DNA of 64,000 nucleotides from Tetracentron sinense. Its lineage: Eukaryota > Streptophyta > Magnoliopsida > Trochodendrales > Trochodendraceae. Of this stretch, positions 32,899 through 44,800 are shown piece after piece. The stretch is taken from positions 37,886,875-37,950,874 of the forward strand of contig CM026561.1 of assembly GCA_015143295.1 (NCBI GenBank), in the 5' to 3' direction. The notes under the pieces were generated by a model that did no database searches, was not told where the DNA came from, and was given only the letters and a program-made list of their open reading frames with translations. Both the position numbers and the translations under genes were made by a program. Numbering within the stretch: the stretch's first letter is position 1; each line of letters opens with the position of its first letter.

Positions 32899-35800
32899 GC
32901 ACACACATAAAGAATCACGATCCTTTGCAGACTCTGATCTTTATAACTGTGGCAATCAATTTTGATTGTAGCTGACTTCAATTTTCAAAATACAGAGAGG
33001 GGGAGGGGTTTTTGAACTGTAGGCTCAAAGATTGCTCATAAACATGAATTCACATTCCACACCTTTTTTAGTGTAAACCTTTGTACAAGTTGTCTTCTAC
33101 TTGCTAATAAGTTATGTTTTATTTTCAAGTTATACATGACCTATAAACTTGTCTCACAAGGTTATTAATGTTGTGAGTCCTGGTGCTTAAGTTGAAATTT
33201 GATACTATTTAGGTACTAGTGCTACATAGTAGAACCATAAACCCGTCTGACCTAGAATATTAATGTTGCGAGTCCAGGTGCTTAAGTTGGCACTCAGTCT
33301 TGTTTTATATCAAAGGATCACATTGGTATACGTGTGTTTCCTTACATGTTGATGTAGGAGATTTGTCCCTTTCATGCATTGGTGCTCTGCTAAATTTTCT
33401 CAGTCAAAATTTGATCAATTATCCTGCATGATGGCTTCATGTGGAAGTAGAAAAGATCAATGGTAGTGTGTGTACTAGCCCTACCTTAAAAAAAAAAATT
33501 CACTAGTAGCATTCAGGCACATGCTGGCCTTCTATTTTATCAAAGCCTCAATCTATAGGATCCAAGGAGTTCATCAGGCGACCGCCTCATGTGACCATGG
33601 GGTCGTCACCTCAGGTTGCCTTGATAACCATGATACTCAACTAATATTTGTGTCTCTACCATTTTTTCTATTTCGTCCAACGATTCGATAGATAATATTT
33701 TCCTTTTCTTAAAATAGAAGTCACTCCCTTCTTCCTGAGAATTACCCATAAATATTCATTTATTCATACGTTGGGTCTCATATTTATAAAAAAAAAAAAT
33801 TAGCGATAGGTAGACATGGGGTGGTATTGTCAACTTTGATTTGGTGTTAGGGCTCAACAGTCTGGTCTCTCAAGTTGGTCCTAAATCATAACGATTGGGA
33901 GTTCAGGGATTTGATTAAGCTTTTGAGTCGATTGAAAGGGGTCTGTCCTTGTCCAAAACCCAAAGATAGTAGTTTGAGGCATAGTTACCAAGTACGGGTA
34001 CGGGTATGATACGGCAATGATACGTTTAGGAAGTACGGGTGTTATACGGCAAAAACACGGTAAAAGTACGGGAAAATTAATAAATAATTAATAATTATAA
34101 ATAAATAAAAATCATGATATTAACTAATTATAATCATTTAATGCGGAATATGCATTTAACAGGGTAAAAAATCGCAAAAATACGCGTATTGTACGTGTTT
34201 AATAAGGAATTAGCGTATTAAACGGCGATACGGGTATAACAAGTAACACGGCAAAAATACGGAATTTTAAACGGCGACCCCCTCTAAAAATATTGTATGC
34301 GTACTATACGGGTATAATACGAGTGTTTGGTAACTATGGTTCGAGATCCAAGATCCACATTCAGATTTTGACAGTTTTCAACAAGCTATGGGTTCTCGTT
34401 TAGATTTCAGCACGACATTTCAACCTCAAACAAACGGACAAATGAGAGAATCAAATTATAGAGGATATGCTACATGCCTGTATGCTAGATTTTCGAGGTA
34501 GTTGGGATGAATACTTAACATTGGTTGATTTCGCCTACAGCAACAGTTATTAGGCAAGCATTCAAATGACATCATTCGAAACTCTTTATAGTAAGAGTTA
34601 TCGCTCTCCTCTTTGTTGGGATAAAGTTGGTGAAAGAAAAATGTTGGGTCCTGAACTCATTGAGCAGACTGCAGACAGAGTTCGAGTGATCAGGAAAAGA
34701 TTGAAGACTGCTTAGAGTAGGCAGAAGAGCTATGCGGAAACTCGCAGGAAAGATCTGGAATTTCAAGTTGGAGATCATGTATTCATTAAGATTTCGCCCA
34801 CGAAAAGAGTTATGAGATTTGATAAGCAATGTAAGCTAAAGCTAAGTCTGAGATATATAGTCCCTTTTGAGATTCACAAAAGAGTTGGAGAGGTTGCTTA
34901 TTGAGTTGCCTTACCTCCTCAGATGGCGGTAGTGCACAATGTCTTCCATGTCTCTATGTTGAGGAAGTACATTCCAGATCCATCTCATGTGATCGCCTAT
35001 TAACCATTGAATATTCGTGAAAACTTGACTCTAGTTGAGCAACCGACTCAAATTTTGGATCAAAAAGAGCAAATATTGCGAACGAAGACGATTCGCTTGG
35101 TTCTCTTGCGTTGACAACATCATTCTGTAGAGGAAGCCACGTGGGAAAGTGAAGACAAAGTTCGAGAAAAATATCTCCACCAGTTTGACTAAGGTATGCA
35201 ATTTCAAGGATGAGATTCTTATAAGGAAGGGAGGATGTAGAGACCTGTATTTTTAATTTTCAATATTCATTTCATACATGTGATGTCTTGTTCCTTTGAT
35301 GACTTGAAGTTGATTCCAAAATGACTTAGTATAAAAATTGCAGGAATTGTGAGAAATGAGTGATTTTTCACAAAAAAAAAATAAATTGTCGAATTTTGAG
35401 ATAATTTTTCCCAGAAATTGATGGTTATATGTTAAATGAGCATATGCGATTTTATGGGATTTTAATATTATGTATAAAGTGGTTTATTCAACTATCTATG
35501 TTGGGACAACGGGTAGGATTTTCGTTTTTGTGCTAAAACTAGAAAATAAGATTTTGAATTTCTAGGAATTTATTTTTTGTTTTTATTGAATCCAAATTGA
35601 GGGTATTTTCTTGTTTTTTATTTAAAAACTTAAAGTATCATTTACTTAACTGTTTTTAATGAAAATAAGTGTTGTTATTGGTGTTGTAGAGAAAAGTGTG
35701 TTATTGTTGTGTATTGTAGGAGAGAATCAAGGCATTAGCCAATCTAGTCTACCGTATTTCACAGTCGGTCAACCGCTGTTGAGAAAAATCGCGAAAACAC

Positions 35801-38800
35801 AAAACAGTAGCCAAAGTACTCAAACCGGTTGACCGACTTTCGCACATAAGCTATTAAATTAGGATTTTGCAAGAATTATAAGGAAATTAGGAATCTAAAC
35901 CCTATAAATAATCCTTACTCGTGGGATTAGGGTTTTTAATCATTCTCAGAGCCTTGGAACTTCAGAGAGAGAGAAAACTACGGCTTTAAAAGGATTCTTG
36001 ATTGGAGAAGAAAAGCTTTGGAAAGAGAAGATTCAATCAAAGGGTGGTGTTATTCTAGTAGATTTGAGTTACAAGGATCCATTGGCAAGTTTTGATCGTA
36101 GAGAAACGATCAAGAAAGGTAGATATAACTTCTCTAGTCAATAGCATGATCATTAATGTTAAGATAAGAACAAGTATGAACAAGCATGAATTTTCAAGTA
36201 GATATAACTCTTGTGCTAGTGATTTTATAATTATTGATCTAAGATAAGAATAAGCATGAATATTTAGATGATCAAGAACAAGAATTGAATATTAATGTGG
36301 ATGTAATCTCTTGGTTATAAATGTCATGATCATTAATTTGAAGTAAGATTTAAGATTAAGCATATGTGAGTTTCTAAAGAATTTAAACGGTATGGTTTGG
36401 GATTATGATGAAGATTATCGATTTGTTATACATGTAGGGATTTAGGTCAATTTAAGATAATAATTTCACATGTATATGTTGTATGATCAGGTGTAAACAA
36501 ATTGGTTAAATAGTTTTGTGTAAATATGTAATTTGAGGGTTGTGATGAAATGATCAATAATGTTTATGATTTATTTATAAGAACCATGATTAATTATGTT
36601 TTCCCTATGAATTATGTAAATGATATGCCATGATGAATGAACTACGATGTATGCATGCTGTGATTTATTGAATTACGGTCTTGTTGCTTAGGTTATTTAT
36701 CATAGTGGTATGAGATACTACGATGGATCTCCGATGACACTCGATTTGTAACCTAGGGTGTAGTTTAACCGAGGGTTTATCATCTTCACCTCGCAAGTAT
36801 ATTAAGCTCACAAGCATGATATACTCACAATCACAAGTAAGCCACAAGTATGTATGTATGTATGCATGAATGCATGATTGAGTCTTCACAAGTAAGAGTA
36901 CCAATATTGTCTAAGATCATATGGGTATTCGTACCTATTACTCAAGCTCACAAGAAATCATATGCATACTGATGGGTGCTATGGTTGGTTATTCAGTATG
37001 AATAATATATCGTAGCCTCTTCACATATATAGTGTTGAGTTATTTTAAGTTATCGCACAAGTGTAGGCAAGTTGAATATGCTCACATGTTTCTGCACTCT
37101 GATGTATGTATGTAAGCATGCCATAGTAAGTTAAGTCATGATAATTATGATTATGTTAATGTTTATGATATTCTTAGTTAGGATTTTATGTCTACTAAGC
37201 CGCATGTGCTCAGCCGATATGTTTTATGTTGCCAGATTTAGATTTCGAAACCATAGCTGAACCTTGAGGAGAAGAGGAGTACATCGAAGAACCCGAAGGT
37301 GATTACGTAGAAGAGGAGAAGGATTTGGATAAATATCCATATTATTGACCTTTTTAGATGTAGTTTTGAATTCATTGATTTTGAGTTTAGTATGCCTTGT
37401 ATGCTCTTGTTAAGATATGAAGTCTCAGGATTAGTAGCCAAGATAATGCAGTGTCATGAGTCAAAGTTCCATTCGACCTAGATGGGATTTTGGGTCTCGA
37501 CAAAAGTCGAGGCTAAAGTTTAGGCAATCGTTGTGTTCTGTGCCAGGCTAAGGAGGAATCGGTGGAACATTTACTCTTGCATTGTTTATTTGCTGGTGGG
37601 ATTTAGAGTTCCTTCTTATCTCAGTTAGGGGTGGTCTAGGTCTTTCCTAGATCCTCGAGACTTCTTATCTTGCCGGTCTTCAATTTCGTTGGATCCCCCA
37701 CTAGCAGCAGCATGGGCTCTCCTTCCGGGAGCTATTACATAGTCTAGTTGGAAGGACAGAAATAGGTGAATATTTTAGGGTGTTGGAGCTTCCTATGACT
37801 CAGCTATTCAGGAGGATCTGTCTCCTTATTATCTCTTGCTTATCGATCAGTAGAGAACGGGAGGATTGAGATGTTACTTTTAGGGTGTTGGTTTTAATTT
37901 ACTTTGGGAGTGTATGTACGTTTTTCTGATTTGGATCCTGTTTTCCTTTTCTCTTTGGTTCACTCTTTGTGAATTCATTTTTTTTCCTTGTATATTTCTT
38001 GTTACTTCTTAATGAAATCCTGATTACCTGTCAAAAATAAATAAATAAATAAATATATATATATATATATAGAAGACAAAATGGAAAGTAAATTGTATAT
38101 CAATGGAGGAAATAGCGATGTGCAAAACATGACATGGATTCTTTACAATGACATTGTACGACAATTGAAAGGGATATAGCGTAGCTTGGTAGCACGTTTG
38201 TTTTGGGTTTCTTTTCCATATATTTTTTTACAAGACTACAATTACAAAAGCAAACTTTGGGAAACTTCAACATAAACTAAGAGGAAAAGAGAACGTAATT
38301 TTGTAGCAATCATGTCTTATTCAGTTCACTATTTCTTTTCTTTTTCTTATAGGTACCAAAGTCTTTGTTAATAAGAAAGAAAAATAAGACTTTCACACTA
38401 TTCACCTTTCATGTGGCGTTGAATCATGAGTTCAAGTCGGAGGAGGTTGTTTGCGGTTGAGTTCAAGTCTTTTGAGTTGCAGGAGGAGGAGAGCAGAGGT
38501 CATTGGTGGATTCTAATCACAGAGAGGGGGAGGGGAGGCAAGATTAGTAAAATAGCAGTGGAGTAGGAAGCGTCTCGTTGGCTAGCCAAATGCATCGAGG
38601 AGGTGATTGTCTCTACTCGGGGTTTCCTGGTCAGGACCTTCAGAGGAGCGTTCGGGTCTTTGGTTGGGGAGAGAAGAGTGAACCCAAGGGGGAGTTTTTT
38701 CTCCTTAACTCTGTTCCAAGGGTCAAGCAGAGGGAGGCGGATTATTATTCCCCTCTGGATTGAGGCAGGAGGGGTGGAAGGCGTTCCAAGCTGCTATCGA

Positions 38801-41800
38801 GTATTTCTCGCGGGAGAGGAGCAAGTCTGCATCCGGTCAAGATGCAGTTCGTGGCAGCTGCCTAGTAAACAATGTCTCTTTTGATCATTGGCAGAGTAGT
38901 AGTCGAGAGGATGTTCGGTTTGGCATGCCGAGGAAGGGTATCTCAAGTCATATTTCCGGTTGTGGAGAGCAAGCTAAGGTGGTGGTTGAGTCAGACGTGG
39001 ATGCATTTGGGGATTGGGCAGAGGCGGTGGTCTGTTCAGTGGGAGGACCCGGCGATAGAGCTCAGTGGAAGGAGGTGGCGAATCTTATGCTTTCCTTGTT
39101 ACCCGCTGATCCGACAGTGAAGTTGCTCCCATTTGAAGATCAGAGGGCATTATTTTTTCCTACCTCGGCAAGCAGTAGACTGCGCTTATGCGAATCCAAG
39201 TGTTTCCCCTTGAGGGATGGATACTTTGTAGGGTTCCACAGATGGTGGCCGGCGTCGAATGCTCTATCCTACACTGGGCTTCTCAAACCCCGTTGGGTAG
39301 CCATCAAAGGCCTCCCTTTTCATCTTTGGGTGGAAACTATCTTTTCGCATATTGGAAGGCTGTGTGGGGGGTTGATGGAGATTCATCAAGCAACGACCTC
39401 AAGATCCGACTTATCCAAGGCCATAATCAAGGTGTGCTGAGATTTAAGGGGAATACCTCGGCTGATTGTGCTAGAGCTCCACTCTTCTTCTTACCCCTTG
39501 GAAATTTCGTGCTAGGAAGAGGCTCCTTGTGAGTCTTGCGTAGGGTGGTCGGAGTTTGTGGAGCTGGTTCGCCGGCGAGAGGGGTTCGGTGGGATGGAGG
39601 TTGGATACAAGTGCGAGGGGATGCCACGTGGCAACAGGTCTATGATGCAAGCGGCTATCCTCAGGTCCTCACTGTTGGCGGTGCCAGAAGGAACCATCCT
39701 TAGAGGTAAGACGTGTGCCGAGGGTAGTGGAACAACCTGTGGTGATGGAGACAGGATTTTTCAAGCGGATCACGCAACAGAAGATTCTGGTCAGAGAGGG
39801 GCAGCTCCAAGGGTAATACCCAGAGGATGTGATCAATATTCGGCGAAGGTGAGCGAGGCGTTTCCTGAAATGGCGAAACCCCAGTACAAGGCCAAAAGGC
39901 GATCGCTCAAAAATAGGAAAAGGAGTTTTCGAAGAAAGAGAGTGCAGTGGATTGAGCGAGCGAAAGAGGAAGCAGGAAGGCGTTTCAGTCTGCAGGAGGG
40001 AGCGTGCTCAGAAATGGAGGTTCTAGGTAATCTAGATCTGGAGACTAAGGGTAAAGACGAGTTGATTTGCCAGCTGGATCCCAATCTTTCTGAAGTTGTT
40101 GTGGGCCCACTTGCAGGCCATGTGTCGAGCAGCCTAGGTGGCAGTTGTGTTAGCCCAGTGCTTGAGTTAGTGGAGCAGGGTGGGCCTTTGTTTAGTGGGC
40201 CGAGAGAGGGTCCAGATGGGTTGCCTGCTAGCTCGAGCCTAGATCCTCAGGTAGAGGATGCGGTTCCGGCTATCATTCCCGAGCGGTTGGACCCCAGGGA
40301 CTCACTTGATTCGGGTGGGTTAAAGGCAGGTTCTGACCCATTTTGATTATGGCCCATTATCCTCCGGAACTCTTTAACCCAGAAGGGTTTGCTGAGGGTG
40401 CCTTCGTCTCTGGACGTTCGTTCTCTTCAGGAGGATTACGATGATTTGGGCAAAGTTCTGGTACCTCCGACTAGTCCTGGGTCTGCTTATATTGAGTCCG
40501 ACCTTGTCGGGCCCTCTCCATCTTGCAGGTTGAGGGATTCACCTCCTGGTCAACTTCTTATTTCGCATGAGGGGCTGTCAGGTTCTGGGCCAGGGGTGCG
40601 CGCTGGGGTGTTTTCGAGGGATTCAAGGGGCGGTAGCCTTCTTGTTTTCTCAGGGGAGCTGGGGTTGGTAGATTCAGATGTCGTGCAGGGTCAAGTCAGG
40701 CCGGAAGAGGACGTGGGCAGATTGAAAGTGGTTGTTGGTAGAGAGCAGGATCCCCTGGGGGTAGAGGGGAGTTCACCGAATCTTGTCAGAGTCTCGGAGG
40801 AGCGAGGCCCAGCTGGTGGGGAATTATCGGGGTCCAGCAAGAGGAGCCCAGGAACCAATCATGTGGGTGGCAATAGGGGCGGGATGGAGGAGGTGGGGGT
40901 TGATAGGATACAGGCTTGCTGTCAGTCTGAGTTGGTGGAGGTGGGGGAGAGGTTGGGAACCGAGGCTCAGGAGCTCGTTTCAGGCACACTTCTCTCCTCT
41001 TCTCCTTGTTCCTAGTTTAGTTGCCCCTTGGTCAGTGGGGTGAAGGGTGGTGGAGCTGGGTGGCTACCATCCCTGGGGTCTAGCAGCCCTTTGCTGAAAT
41101 TGGCAGTAGGCAGCTCTCCAACCTCAAAGGTGGGCTCGGGGAGGTTCGAGCTTGAGGAGACCTCTAAGGGCAAAGGTTCTTCCAAAGATAAGGAGTTGTC
41201 TAAGACTTCTTTAATTCCAGCAGGAGGTGAGCTTGGGCAGCCTCTTGGGGAAGCTTCCGACTGGGTGGTTTATCACATGGAAGGGTAAGCAAATTCTTGG
41301 GTGTGTTGATAGTTGGATTTGAAGAGGAGGCGAGGTCGTTGTTCTGGAAAATCGAGAAGGGGGGTGCTGGAGAGGCGGTAAAGTCAGGGGTTAAGGCAGT
41401 TGGAAGAAGAAAAGGTTACTCTGCGATGGAGCTGAGAAGGTTGGAAAGCGGGGTCAATTATGACAGACCAAAGGTTAGGGGGGTGTCGTGCAATCCGAAG
41501 CTGAGTAGGGTTCGTGCAGTGATTCGATGAATGCCTTGTCGATTATCTCTTGGAATATAAGGGGGATGGGGTACGCAGAGAAACGGATGGCTATCAAACA
41601 CTTGGTGCACTCTAAAAAGCCGGCAATTATTTGTATTCAGGAAACTAAGTTGGAAGTAATGAAGGAGTTTATCATTCAGGAGTCTTGCGGTCCTATTAGC
41701 CCCGGCTGAATGGCGACTCCATCCTTTGGTGCTTCAGGAGGTATTCTTATTATGTGGGACAAAGCAAAGGTGAAGGTCCTGGATTCTGAACAGGGGGCGT

Positions 41801-44800
41801 TTTCGCTGTCCATTCTGTGTCGTCTGGTGGAAGAGGAGTTTTCTTGGGTTTTCTCGGGGGTGTATGGTCCTTCGGGAGGGGCCGAGGATAGGCTATTGTG
41901 GGAGGAGTTAGACGATGTCAGTGTGCGATGGGGCAAACCCTGGTGTGTGGGGGGAGATTTTAATTGTGTCTGGGCGGTGGCGGAAAAGAAAGGGGGTCGT
42001 TGTTTCTCGGCTAAGATGAGGAGATTTGGGGACATCATCAATCGCCACGAGCTTATTGATTATCCGCTGCAGGGGGTTCAATTTACATGGTCTCATTTGG
42101 TGTCTAGTGGCAGAACTAGCAGACTTGATAGATTCTTAGTAAGTCCGATGTGGGAAAGGCACTTTCTAATGTTTCTCAAGCTTCGCTTCCCAAGCCTATC
42201 TCGGATTATTCGCTGATTGTGTTAGAATCTAGGTGTTTCATAGGAGGGCCATCTCCGTTTCATTTCAAGAACATGTGGCTGAAAGATGCGAGATTCCAAG
42301 AGGTAGTGGCTGAGGTGTGGAATAGTGGCGGAGGGTGGGGGACAGCTAGCTCGAGATTTAGCAGGAAATTGAAGGTGTTGAAGTCCAGATTGAAAGTGTG
42401 GAATAAAGAGGTCTTTGGCAATATTCAGACAAGGCTTGATGGGCTTCCTAGGGAGATTGCTCAGTTGGAGGACGTGGCGGAGGTTCGGGAGCTTTCAGGT
42501 GTTGAAGCTAGGGCGCATTAGGATAAGAAGTTGGAGTGTTTGGAAGTGCTTAAGCTTCAGGAGATAAGTTGGAAACAGAAGGCCAGAATGAGGTGGTTAA
42601 AAGAGGGGGATCGAAATACCAAGTTTTTCCACCGAATGGCAAATTACAACAGGAAGCGAAATTTCATATCCAGGTTGCAGGTGAACGGGTCGTGGAGGGA
42701 GGGGAGCCGCGAGTTAGAAGATGGCATTGTCTCTTTCTATAAAGATTTGTACCACGAAAGAGAGTTGGCGGCCTAAGGCGGATGGTCTATCTTTTTCAAG
42801 CCTAACCCAAGAGCAAAGTGAAATGCTAGAAAGGCCTTTTGATGAGGATGAAGTGTTGGGAGTTATAAGAGGTATGGCAGGGGATAAGGCTCCCAGCCCG
42901 GATGGGTTCACCATTGAGTTCTATAGGGAGTGTTGGGAGATAGTGGGAAGAGATGTGATGGAAGTGATGAAGGAGTTCTATTCTTCAGGGTGCTTTGATC
43001 GGGTGCTGAATTGTACTTTTGTGGTGCTAATTCCTAAGGAGGAGGGAGCGGAGGACCTAGCGGACTTTCGCCCGATCAGCCTCGCGGGAAGTATGTACAA
43101 GATTTTGTCCAAAGTTTTGGCGAAACGTCTTCAAAGAGTAATGGCATCTCTCATCTCCCCTCATCAAGGTGCTTTTGTGGGAGGTAAGCAGATTCTGGAC
43201 AGGATCCTTATTGCCAATGAGTGTATTGATGTTTGTATTAGGTCCGGAGCGCCAGGTATTGTTTGCAAAGTAGATATGGAGAAAGCTTATGACCATGTGA
43301 ATTAGGAGTTCTTGGAGTTTGTTCTCGCCAGAATGGGGTTCGGATTCTGTTGGAGGAGATGGGTGCGTCGGTGTATCTCTTCCGTCTCTTTTTCCATCAT
43401 TCTTAATGGCAGCTCGGTCGGGTTTTTCACCAGCTCTAGGGGGTTGAGGCAGGGAGACCCGCTATCCCCGTACCTGATTGTGTTAGTGACATAAGCCTTG
43501 AGCAGTATGTTGGCAAGAGCGGAGGGGGTCGTGTATGACGGATTCTCGGTGGGTTCAGATCAGTTGCGAATCTCTCACCTCCAGTTCGCGGATGACACCC
43601 TGATTTTTTGTAATGAGGAGCCTCGTAATCTTTTACATATTAGGTGTCTTCTACGGTGTTTTGAAGCTGTTTCTGGGTTGCGAGTCAACCTAGCCAAGTC
43701 AGAAACAGTTCGGGTAGGAGAAGTTCTCAACATGGACCAGTTGGCAGTTTGTTTTGGATGTAAAGTGGGAGCTCTTCCGTCCAGGTACTTGGGGATACCT
43801 TTAGGGGGAGGTTTCAAAGCTAAAGAGGTGTGGAATCCAGTCCTCGAGAGGTGTGCCAAGCAATTAGCAGGGTGGAAGTCGTTCTATCTTTCTAAAGGTG
43901 GCAAATTAACTCTCATAAAAAGTGTTCTCAGTAGCTTTCCAACTTTTTTCATGTCTACTCTAACCATGCCCAAGTCAGTGGCTTACTCTTTGGAGCGTAT
44001 GCAGAGGGAGTTCCTTTGGCACGACAAGGGGGACAAATTTAAATACCATTTGGTCCCTTGGAGCAGTATCTGTCTCCCGAATGAGGTAGGGGGTCTAAGC
44101 CTTAAGTCTTTGGTTTTAATGAACAAGGCCCTTCTTGGTAAATGGATTTGGCGGTTTGAGGAGGAAAGGGGTAGTTTATGGCGGGCAGTGATCGTGGCGA
44201 AATATGGGACAGTGTCGTGTTGGGTTCCGAAGCAGGTCAAGTCTTCTCACGGTTTGGGTCTCTGGAAGGGGATCATGGCGACGGCTAGTTTGGTAGTGCC
44301 CAGATTTAGATTTCGCATGGGGCAAGGGAATGAAGTGAGATTCTGGAAGGATGTGTGGTGTGGCGATTCTAAGCTCCAGGATGACTTTGGGCATCTCTTC
44401 TTTATTGCTACCAACAGGGAGGCAGCGGTTGGGGATTACTTCGAGAGGAGAGAGGGAGTGGTGTGGTGTCCGCCTTTAAGAAGGAGCTTGAATGATTGGG
44501 AGATTGATGAGGTGGCGCGTTTGCTAGCCCGATTAAGCTCCTTTTCTCCGTGTTCTGATGTTAGTGATAGCAGGGTATGAATGGGGAAGAGAAATGGGTG
44601 TTTTTCAGTTAAGTCTCTGTTTAAGTCTATGGGTTCGGTCTCTCGGGATTCGTTTCCTCATCGGGTAGTGTGGAACCCTAGCATCCCCTCTGAAGTCCCT
44701 TTCTTCCTCTGGAGTGCAGCTTTGAATAAAATTTTAACGTGTGATCACCTGCAACATAGAGGCTGGAAGATGGCCAACCGATGCTTCTTGTGTCATAGAG

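Noticed and set aside
35930-36118. Long open frame upstream of the LTR copy A donor as a coding exon with a start
   Set aside because: It is open for about 60 codons but has no ATG, and the same frame in copies B and C soon meets a stop. Only the last eight or so residues before the donor align, and these overlap the hairpin.
41676-42096. Antisense frames across the L1
   Set aside because: They are shadows of the GC-rich ORF2 coding strand with no similarity of their own.
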